A stretch of 64,000 nt of DNA from Antedon mediterranea (lineage: Eukaryota; Echinodermata; Crinoidea; Comatulida; Antedonidae): the NCBI RefSeq assembly GCF_964355755.1, contig NC_092670.1, positions 707,001 to 771,000 of the forward strand. The letters run 5' to 3'. Below, in pieces: positions 12,801-24,800 of this stretch. The notes below the pieces were generated by a model that was not told where the DNA came from, ran no database searches, and was given only the letters and a program-made list of their open reading frames with translations. Both the position numbers and the translations under genes were made by a program. Each line of letters opens with the position of its first letter. The stretch's first letter is position 1.

Positions 12801-15800
12801 GATCTTTCACTGTAATTGTGCCATTGAAAACGCTTTCAAGAACCTTGTCTTCCATCAAAGATTTGGCTTTAATGAGCAAAGACTGGGCATCTTCAGTTAG
12901 AGCAATACCACTTTGGCCTTTAGCTAAAAGAGTATTCAAATAAAATGTCCTTAAATCTTGAAAAGCATAACAATTTAGGCGTCATGTCCAAATGTTTTTC
13001 AAACTGACAAAGCGCGTTAATCGCGTTTTCTTTTGTTTTAGCGTTAGCGTGAAAATTCTAAAATCGTCAGACCGTTTGGAAAATGGACAATATGCATAGA
13101 TTGTAATAGTTCCGCCCACTAACATGCTTGACTGATTTTTACGAATCGTTTAACGTCGTTGCGAATCGCTTCGTGAACGTCGTTTAACGATGAGTCATCA
13201 CAAACAGGCCCAAACAATTCCCGTTTCAGTTTGCCTTTTAATTAAGAGAGTTTGTAGCTGAATTATATTGTTATTGTTGATAAGTTTGTAACCTCAACAA
13301 ATAATTTAATATTAATAATAAACAGGGGCCTGGAATGTTTTTTAGTCGCTTTCTTTTACATAGCCGACTGAAAATATCATTAGGAAGTTCATACGATGAA
13401 CTAAGCACCTATAATAAGCAACACGATGTGCCACGCCACCGGTGAACTACCGTATTCACATCTCACTTCTAAATGCATTAGCGAACGTCTACAGTAGCCG
13501 ATCGATAAAAAAAAAGGTTTTCTAAAAATAGCAGCAGTGAATGCTCGGCCGACCGTCGGTGTTCGTGCGCTCATAGATTGCAGGCCGATAACATAAGAAA
13601 GGTAAACAAGTACCTAGATGTTGGTCACGCGATATCCCCTTTCTCCTCCTGTTCACAGCGCTCACATGTTTTTACTTCAAATTCTGCCGGTCGGTAATCT
13701 TATTTAGATCGTTGAAAAGATGACTGATCATTAATTTAATTCATTTAATGTTTGATTCTATTTTTGTGCTTTATTTTATTTTGTTTATCTTTATAAATTT
13801 GATTTATTTTCATTAAATTTTTATTGTTATATATGTCTCGTCATATTGTAATTTTGTGAGGGTCCCTAATGATCAGCTTCGGCTGGATGGACCACCCTCG
13901 TAAAATATTCTTGAAAATAAATATATAAATCATTGGCTATTTTTCCGTTGCACAAGGGCCTAGTTGTATTAATAATAATTATTATTATACTTATTAAACA
14001 AGGAATGTGAAGGCTTTTGAGCTGTGTCGTCGCTGTATTTTTTAATTTGTTAACTAAGTTAGAATTTACTAGCATAATATAAATTTGAAAAAAAAAAAAA
14101 TCCATTGTGGATGCGATCTTCGTATATATCGAACATCCGTCGATCCAGAAACGATGCCCACAAAAAAGATGGTAAAACATTCATTCTAAATATGGTATCA
14201 AAACGTTCAAGTCGCTCAAAAAGATTGCCGACAGAGAAGACCGTAATTAATACAGACCTGGGTTTTTTGGCATGAAACGCGATCCTACTCGATGTTTTAC
14301 CTCAACCTCGATAACATGATATTTTTTAACTCAGTACGGCCTGCCGTCCATTAGAGGGTGGTGGATGCTGTGCTGACGACAATAAAACAGTAATTAAGAT
14401 CGTGCACCTGGATTTCCTCTATTTATATCTAAACTGTTCCCAGACTCTGATCCACTCGCATGTTTTCCCACTCCAAATTCTGGTCGGGCCTTTTTCTTTA
14501 CACAATATCTTAATCATTTAAAAGGCCTATGACTGGAAAATCTTAACATGGAATATATATTTATTTTGCATATATTTTGTTGGTGTCCTAACCTAGGTGT
14601 CGTTGTTTTTATAATTCGCTATTGAACCCAAGGTAGGATTAAATAATTTATAGTGTAGGCCGCCGAAACTAGGCTAGCCTGAACTCTCTTTGTGTGAGCT
14701 GAGGTCCACGGGCCCGATGTCGTCTCGTCGGCTGATGTTTCCGGCCAAATTAGGATAACTGATGCATAGGGCGGCTAAAAAAATTGACGTCTTCCAGCTT
14801 TAAATAGGATTTTAATTAGCGAACAATACATTGTTTGTGTGTATTGTCCATGCTTCTAAAGGCGATGACACAGACATTTTAAAACAAACGACGTTTAACG
14901 CTAAACGCGCGTCTAACGGCTAAACAATTACAGTGGGCGGTACAATACTAAATGCATAAATTAATTAGCTCTTTTACGATCGTTGCACGCGTTAAACGAT
15001 CAAGCTATCAACGGTGACCGTTTGACGCGGTTTGTACGTTTGGAAACATTTGGACATGATGCCTTAGTTGAATCTTTATTTATGTAAAGATAAATATAAA
15101 CTTGGGTATCTTGAGTTGCATAAATTTATTTTATCTTAAATTCTTCTGAAAGCAAAAATCAACTTACTGGATGACTTTCATTGTGGGTTAGAAGAAAGTT
15201 GTTTGCCATAAAAAGATTTAAACACAAATTCTGAAATACAAATATTTAAATTAAATTACCTGTCATCTTAAAAAACCCAGCAAGTGGTTTCCATTGCAGT
15301 TGGTTCTGTAGTGTCATGGCATCTGGATGTGATAGTGATTTTTCAAGCAAATGGGAGAATATTTTACCATATTTGGTTGCTTGCCATGGGAAAGTTGATC
15401 TATTAGATCTATTCAAAAAGTCCTCTCCACCTGTACCCTGAATTACAAAAGTAATTTGTTAAACAAAAATAAAATATTAATTTTTTAAAATCCCCAATTA
15501 GAGACCATTTTTCTGTTGAATTGATATCAATTTATAGTAAGAATAATATAATGAAAAGTTTTAAAGAAAATTTAGTTATATACATCTGAAAATTATGAAA
15601 TATAATGGTTTCTTTAAGTAACAATTTAAAAAGTACCTCCATCACTTTTGGTATGACGCCAAACGCAGCATCGGAAAAGGCATCCGCAATCTTGGGGTGC
15701 CAATTCTCAAAGTCTATGTTGCAATAAAACTTCACCACTTCTTCCTCTCCATAATATATCATATTCTACAATAAACCAAATATTGTAAACAAATACACCA

Positions 15801-18800
15801 ACCTGTTATTGTGGCATATGTAGGGTCTACAGGTAGGAATCTCACGAAATAGACTACACAAACCAACAGTGGTGTTGGTATTCTATGAGTGAGTGTAGAT
15901 ACCTACATACATATATCATCATGAAAAAGAAGTAGTAAAGTCAAACTAAGAACCAAATACATTAGATGGTTAAATAAATTCAAAACATTTTTTATGCCAC
16001 GATCCATGAGAAATCTAAATGTACCTATTTTTAATACTAATACCAATTTTGTTTTCATTTCATTTCATCTTTTATTTCGGGGAAAATAATACAAAGTACA
16101 AAATTCTCCATAGTTCAAGAACAAATTAGTGTCAACGAATAATGAAAAGTAATAATTTAATAATAAACAATAATTACCTGTTTAATACTTTCCTGTAAAC
16201 TGTGGTATATGATGGATTGACTTTTTTCGTTGAACTCTTCACATTGATAAGTCACACGAAATAGGCAGTTCAAGATTTGGAGCTGAGAAGGTGGAAAATA
16301 TTTAAAATGGAATATTGTATTTTGGTTCTGAAAGTGGAGACAGTCTTCTTTTATGAATAAACTATACACAATGGAAATTGTGTAATGAATATTCCTAAAT
16401 ATATACATTTCAGGAAGATAAGTTTATTGTGGGAAGATAGAGTAGGTGCATTGGTTAATGAGGAAGAGGAATAATGTGCATGTTCATTAAGTTACAATAC
16501 TCTACTACAGTTTGCAATTATGATATATCTGTACTTACCATATTCTTACTATATCTATTACGATCTACTTGACTCCTGATAATGTCATTCATAAGTTGTC
16601 CAGCATCAAACACATAACTTTCAAATTTCTCCATCCTCTCTTTCAGAGAGGCAGCACTGGAGTGAATGACACACCTGTCCACACTTGCCACAAACAATTT
16701 TAGCAGTAACTCAGCTGTTGTTAAACTCTCATTCGTTTGAAGGCCCATACACATTTTTAACGAGTTGATGATAATTGCTGGTGCTTTGTTATCATAATCA
16801 GTAAGCATAATATCCGGGCTGTAATGCAAAAATAATTAAAAAAAATGTTATTTCAAATTAATCATCAGCAAATACAATGTTCCACATATTTGGTGTTGAA
16901 AGTGAACATCATACATCCCAATAGGACTAGTGGTTTGTGCATAAAAATTATGTTTCCAAACAATTGTTGTGTAATTAATTACAAATAAGACATTTTTTTT
17001 AAATGTATCAATCAACAAAATTGTGTTTGTAAAATAATTGGATGTACATTAAATAAAGTAATTGGGAGATTACTATAACTCCTCAGAACATAGAATAGGT
17101 AATGTGCAAATATAACATCAATAATTATATATTACCTTTCAACATCATCTTTTATCCTCTCATTTATAATGCCAAGAATAGTCTGAAATTCCTAATTAGC
17201 AAAACAATACATGTTAGTAGTTCATAATAGTCATAAATTGACAAAAAGTTAAAATACAAAATAAATATACTATAAATAAGCAAATTGGTAGTTAAAAGTT
17301 TTTAAAACTCTCTGTGCTTGGCAATCAATTACAGTATTAATAGATCCATCATTTTTCTTTAAAAATATGAAAACCCGAACTATAATAGTTTACCTGTACT
17401 GTATTGGTATCCACCCACTTTCTATTATAAAAGATCTGGTAAACAATCCGTGCAACTGCACAACATGTGATGTAAAAGTCAAATGTGGCGATACGGAATA
17501 TTTCGGTCAGCTGAATTAGGTTCATTGATGACAAAAATGTGCACTGAAGCAGAACATCAACTTGGAAGAGCCGCTGAAGATCTGTCAATATTACTGGTAT
17601 TTGTTCCCTAAATAAAAATGATTGCTTTGATAATCTCTCAGTGAACATCAACATGAAAATAAAGAAGCTGATGAAATATTGATGAACAAATGAATAATTT
17701 TGATGACAAAAATACAGGTGCTATTTCACAATCCTAAATGAGACATAATTGAAGTTTGAATAGGATGAAACTTACAAAGTTCTGTTTAGGTGCCTTTTAC
17801 TTTCCTTAACTTTCAGATGAGTATAACCACACCACTGTTCATCATTGTAATTATCCAAAGTTACAGGCCATTCCATCGGCCTTGAGTCACCGCGTAAAAA
17901 ATGCAGAAGTGGGATCACCTGCAACCAAGATGCATTATAAAGGATGTCTGATGTCATTATCACGTTGCACCAAATCTCAAGCGACGCGATTACATCACTG
18001 TTGGGAAAAAGGGTAGCACAAATTTAAACTAGGATCTATATCAAGGAACGATATTGCTTGCAACTTTTTCTGGTATGAAATGAATTCAAATCTTTTACTA
18101 GTGGTAAACAGTGTAAAAAGTAAAATCCAGACTAATCACAATTTTATTTTTATTTTATAGGGGGAACAATTAATTATGTCCCCCAAAAAGATGAACAATG
18201 AAGATTAATTAAATAAAGTTATTTTGTAGTTTTAATAAAGTTAATCAGTTCCATAGAAAAAACGACAACAAATAATGTTTTCACAAATGGCAAAATAAAT
18301 GGTTAAATTCAACCAAAGGTAAATTCTTTTGATCCAATTTTTGGTCGAAGTGAATAAATATTATGTGACATTAAAATGGCATTTTTAACAAAAAATGTAT
18401 TTCATCTGGTTGTGGAATAGGTATTACATAAAATTTCTTTTTGAACAACCAAAAATAGTATAAGCGAACTTACAGTACGTTTCGAAACCTATCAGGTTTC
18501 ATTCTCAACTGGCGTTTCATCGTCTAGCGTTGTTAATCCCATGACGACTACAATGTTTGAACTGTCCACAAGCTTACATAGGGGAAACAGGGAGGGCTTT
18601 AAAAACACGCATAAAAGAACATCGCACAGACACAGAAAACAACACGGGAGGGATTTTAACCAGGGCTCAAAGATCGTCTACATCATCAATCATACATAAA
18701 TCTGCAATAACAGATCATGCACTACAACACAATCACCTCATTGATTGGAACGCTGCTATCCTTGAGAAAGAATGCAACACTCAAACAAGGCAAATAAAAG

Positions 18801-21800
18801 AGTCGATCAACATCAGAAAACATGGAAAAATCATGAACAGAGATGAAGGAACCCACGAATTGTCACACATTTATGATCAACTATTGGAGCTATTGGTGGC
18901 GCTATACCAACTCATCGTCGTCATGGGATTAACAACGCTAGACGATGAAACGCCAGTTGAGAATGAAACCTGATAGGTTTCGAAACGTACTGTAAGTTCG
19001 CTTATACTATTTTTGGTTGTTCAAAAAGAAATTTTATGTAATAAAAAATGTATTTAAAAAAAAAATATTTTTTCAAGGGGACAATACATCTTTAATGTTA
19101 CTATTATACTTACATGAGTAAATGATTGAATTCTTTCTTTATTTCTTCAATAAGAAAGCAATACTCTTTCTTGTCAAGATTAGGAGGTATAACCAATGCA
19201 CGTTGTAAGCTAACAATTTCTTGTGTTTTGACATCCAAGCTAAATATTCTGTATATATGAACAATAGCTAATGCTGACATCATTGTTTTCATGACTGCAT
19301 CAACACCATTCAAAGCAGGACACTTTCCTAGCTCAATAATTTTTGGTTCAAGATACTGCTGAATAACCTGTAATTTAAAATATATCTGGAATTCAGAATG
19401 TGTTTTTTATGAAAAAAAACAAATTTGGGACCTTCTGGTTTTGGGTTTCCGGTTTTCAGAGAGTCCAGTATTGGGAGAGTTTACTGTAGTAGTGTTAAAG
19501 GAAAAAGTAATTTGGCCAGGTCGTAACTATATGCTTTTACTGTGTCTTTCCAATATATATTGATTTTAATCAAATTTGAATCAAACATGATGATTTATTC
19601 TTTATTTATTTACTGGCAAAGATGAAACATGGGTCAAGACTCAACAATTGTGCTTAAAACAAGAACTGAAAGTTGAAAGATGTAATATTTGGTACCTTAA
19701 CTGATGAGTATCCCTCAGGAGCCCAAAACTGTAATCTATGTGAATATTTTCTTTTTGTCGATACTCCTTGCATACATTCGGCAATATGAACAAACTCCTC
19801 AATAGCGTCACAAGGCTTCATTGGTTTACCATTTTCACACACAAAACCTTCCCAATCAGGAAGGTATGACAACAAGCCAACTTCATAATCTGCTGCAATA
19901 CGTTCATCACGATTTGACATTACACCTACACCAAAGATCTTGCTTTGTAGCAAACCTTTAATTGGTTCGATGAATCGGCCTAACATTGATTTTTGTTCAC
20001 CAGATTTTACTTTTATGAGATCAGTCAATTTTGGATGATGTATCATATTATCATATTGATGGAAAACTCCTGAAATAAATATAAATAATAATAATAAAAA
20101 CGTTGTGCATAAAAAGACCATCCACATTAAATCAACCAAATCGACCAAGCTTAGAGCTGTGCTCTGTGATAATTTATACTTAACCTTATTTTGCTGTGGA
20201 TTTAATAATTTCTTTCCTTTTTAATATGAAAAAATGTGTATTTATACATATGATTAGAAAAGCAAACCATTAACAAGAGTACTGTATTATTGTGTGATGT
20301 GTAGGCATCTATATCAATTTCACTGAGGTATACAAAATTGAAATGTGTAACTGAAATGTAACTAGTGTTAGAAATACTTTACCTCCTCGACATTGTTTAA
20401 TACGTTTTGTTAACAGCAATCTGTTGACAATTGATCCTCCATATTGATTGTAGAGGAATTCCCAAGTGTGTTCCTCACTTCTAACATGACAGTATTTGTA
20501 CGCCACATTGGTAGATAGATAATACGGTTTAACCTCAAGTTTGCCAGTCATAAAAATGTACTTGTTTACGGTTCTGGCAAATGAAACAATAATATTACAT
20601 TGGTATATAATAATAGTACAATACAATCAAGCGTACACTCGATCTCAATGCAAACAAATACAAACAGAAATTAACAAGTCAGCGATTACTGACCATGCTG
20701 TGCAGATCAATCCCGCCATTGATTGGGATAAATTTAAAGTCATAGGACTGGGCAGAGAACCGGTCCGATTAAGACTCTGGGTAAAGGAATCCATCTGGAT
20801 CCAGAAGACCCCCAATTTCAATAGAGATGAGGGTGGTTACAACCTCAGTCAAGTGTGGACCAACGTGTTGACCCTGTCACTACACTTTGAGAAAGCTAAC
20901 TGATAGTTGGCGAAACTTCAGGTAAATAAAATATTTTTTATTTCCTGTTACAACCTACGGTTGAGATAATTATAATTAACTGTTATATTTTATATGAATT
21001 ACCAACCAAATGAATCTTTTCATGGAATAATATTACATTATTTATTTACTCTATACTGTACAAACATAATGAATTCATCTAAATCTACATTTTGTCCAAT
21101 GTAACAAAAGAAACAAAAAAATGTTGAATGTAAAGATGTCTGTTTCTAACTTTCTTTAATAACAAAACCATTCAATTGCTTTGACTGAATTCTTTAATTC
21201 TTTCACGCAAATGATATCCTATTGAATAAAAAGGGCAAATATTTCTTGCAAATTTAAATCAAATCACTAAGTAAAACAAGCATGAATGTGCGATACTCTG
21301 GGTGCAGCAAAAGAAGCTGTAATGACGTCATAAGACGGGATGTAACGTCACATACACATCAATAACCTCGCTACCAAATACGGCTATATTCCGAAAAGTT
21401 ACGTCACATAACAGGAGATGGCATAATTACGGTAAATTATGAGCAGAAGTGACGTCATAATATCATAAATAATCTTGAAAGAATTTCATTTAGCTTCGAT
21501 TTTGTATAGATGACAAATTTCGTTTTTGTAAAAGCACAAGTTAACGGAGTACTTACTCGAACGTTTCGATCTCTATCAGAGATCCTTCTCAACTGACTGC
21601 GGAGTGTTAATGCAGCTTGGTCATTCTTGACGTCATCTGTTGAATCCCCTATGTAAAAGGAATGGCAGAAAGAATACGACGCACTCTCTCCTATCACAAT
21701 GTCGGAACCTATTTCCTACCCCAAAATAAAATCAAGAATAGCCTCGTCCACCCAAAAGATAAAATCGAGAAGATGGATACATGTGGAGTAATCTACGAAG

Positions 21801-24800
21801 TCACCTGCCGCAACTGTCCACAAGTTTACATTGGGGACACAGGGAGGGCATTACAAACACGAATTAATGATCACAAAAAAGATGTTACAACAAACACGGG
21901 GGGAGTAATGACTATAGGGCCTCCAGAACATCCACATCTTCGATCATACACAAATCTGCCATTACAGAACATGTCATAAAACACAATCATGTACCAATTA
22001 ACTGGGAGGCTACCATCTTAACCAAAGAGCCTAAACGCAAAGACAGACAGATTAGAGAATCATTACATATAAGGAGAAATAAGGAGAAGACCATGAACCG
22101 GGACACTGAAGCCCACGAACTCTCGCATTTGTACAATGATTTGATAGACACATCACCTGGCCGAGCCCCGCACAACCTCCAACCTACAACCAGAGGCGTA
22201 CGACGTCATCAACAGATGACGTCAAGAATGACCAAGCTGCATTAACACTCCGCAGTCAGTTGAGAAGGATCTCTGATAGAGATTGAAACGTTCGAGTAAG
22301 TACTCCGTTAACTTGTGCTTTTACAAAAACGAAATTTGTCATCTAATCATAAATAATGTTTACTGTATATATTCTTATTCTCTAAGTCGAGACCTTTGAA
22401 ATGACACCAAACACGGCTATATTACGACGAAAATCGTTTGGCACCAAAGGTACCATCTTCGAGACGTCATATGGCTGCATCCAGTTTGAAATTAAAAAAT
22501 CCGGCTCTATAGCTTTGAGGACATGTCCCTGTAGTATATTCATGCCAAATGCCAGCTCAATACTACAACGAATAAGGGAGGAGTAGTACTTTATAAATCG
22601 CACTTTTTTCGATTGGTACCATATTTAAGACGTCATAATTCTGCATCCGGAAATTTTCTCTCTATAGCTTTATTCACCTATTACCCTAGTATATGCATGC
22701 CATGTTTCAGAGTCGTCAGACGACGCGTAAAGGACTAGTAGGACTTGAAAGTTGGCTCAATAGTGTCCAGGTGGAAGAGGAAGAGGAGAAGATGAGTCTT
22801 AGACTCGGGTACCCCAAGTAAAAATTGTTAATGTTTATAATTTGGAGACAGTTAAATTAAAGTTTCAAAACTATAGAGTATCACGGTGTGACGTCACAAT
22901 GATAGAGGGCGCTGCATGGTTGCTAGCCAACCAAAAAATGCGTTCAGCGCTACTATGTTGATAAACAGTAAAGATCTGTATTTCTATCAAATTATGTATC
23001 TTAGCTTGATTTTTTTTAACTTAAACTGTAGTTAAAGAATAAATAGGTTATTAAAAACAAATAGTTAGTGATCTTTTGAAATTTTAGTTTGTTTTATTGA
23101 AAATTATTAAGTTTTAAAATGACTACTTCAATAAGCCTATTCCAAACCATTGGTGATCTTGGAGTCACTCAGGCAGGCTGAACGCATTTTTGGTTGCACT
23201 AGCAACCACGCAGCGCCACCTACCATCGTGACGTCAGCACCGTGATACTCTATAGTCTTTTCTTAAAGAGTACCACTACTTACTTTTCTTGAACCATTTC
23301 AACAGCGTTATAATGGAATTGACCTAGATCCTTAGATCCAAAACGCATGTACACTGCATCAGTCTTCTTGTTAAATTTGAATTCAGGTGTAAGAACTGCA
23401 TGGAAGTATATTGTTACCATCTCTCCATTTTTATCTCTTAATGCACATGGCACAGTGAGATCCTTTTTGCTGAAAATAATTTATTTATAATAGAGGTAGT
23501 GAAAAATCATTTTAACGAATTTGAATGATAATATTTATTTATATTTTTTTAATTGGACAGATTCTATAAATTCCAAAAATTGAAAGATTAATAACCAGAT
23601 GATCTAGTTACCTCTTAATCGTACTAAAAAATGTATATATATATATAAATATTCATTAAATACTCACGGAGCTGCTTCTGTGCTGGAAACATTAGTATTA
23701 TATTTTGTATATATTTTATCCCCTCTTCTGGTATCATTTTCATTCTAAAAAAGTAAATTAGTACCATAAAAGAATCGTACACAACTTTCATTAAAAAAAA
23801 CAATCAATTGTACCATTGAAGTTGAATCTAAATGTTGACTGCATTTTTTTTTTTCAGGTATAAATTACTGTATAACAATGTTCTTACTATATTTGAACTA
23901 GTGGCGTCAGCATATGAACGACCTCCAGTGCCTGCTCCTTGGTTTGTTGTCTGTCTTGATTCTGGTCTTGACTGATCATTTTGTGGTTGATTTGACTCTA
24001 TACCTGAAGTCACCTTTAAAACATGGTTTAATATGATTATATATAGCATATTCAACTGGCCATAATTTTTTTCAATTCTAGAATAGCTATTTGAACTGTT
24101 ATAAATTTAAGATAGCACTTAGAATAAAAAGATTTGCTCAAAATGAACTAATTGAATAACAAATTGGATACGCAGAGATTAGTTTAGATAGTACATCTAA
24201 ATTCGGGCATGACAACCCCGCCAACTCAAGTCACCCCCTTGTAAAAATAAATAAAAAGTATAAAAGAAAAATACTAATAAAAAAAAAATAAATAAATAAC
24301 ATAATAAATAAATCCAAACAATCAAAACTAAACTTAAATTCAGCTGTGAATACTGCCACCACACCGACTAGTTCCGTGATAATCAACATGATGATTGTGG
24401 GAACTCATAATGAGGAAGATGAAGAAATAATTATAGGTTATACTTATTAAAAATAAATAAATATGATTATATATAAATAAAAAAAAAAAAAAATTAAAGT
24501 TTTGTATTTCGGTTGCTTTGCCCAAATTTACTTCTAAGTATCTTGAGTTGCAAAACAAAGGAATTTCAATGATGTTGGCTTAAATGTGATCAGGGAGCTT
24601 AAGTATTATTAATTAGATGTCTTACTTTATCTACTGTCGAACCTTCAGAACTTTGATCATTAGAAAGTGGATGAATTGAGACAGATTTTGTATGTGTTTG
24701 TGGCTTATTAGCATGTGCAGGAGGATTGCTGTCAACTGCAGATGAAGATTGATTTGGTCTTGGTCTGAAATTATACCCTGCTGTAGGAGTAGGAGTAGAA

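Noticed and set aside
21508-22344. Active hammerhead ribozymes in the Penelope-like arms
   Set aside because: The CUGAUAG sequence breaks the CUGANGA core, and the surrounding bases pair into a simple hairpin instead.
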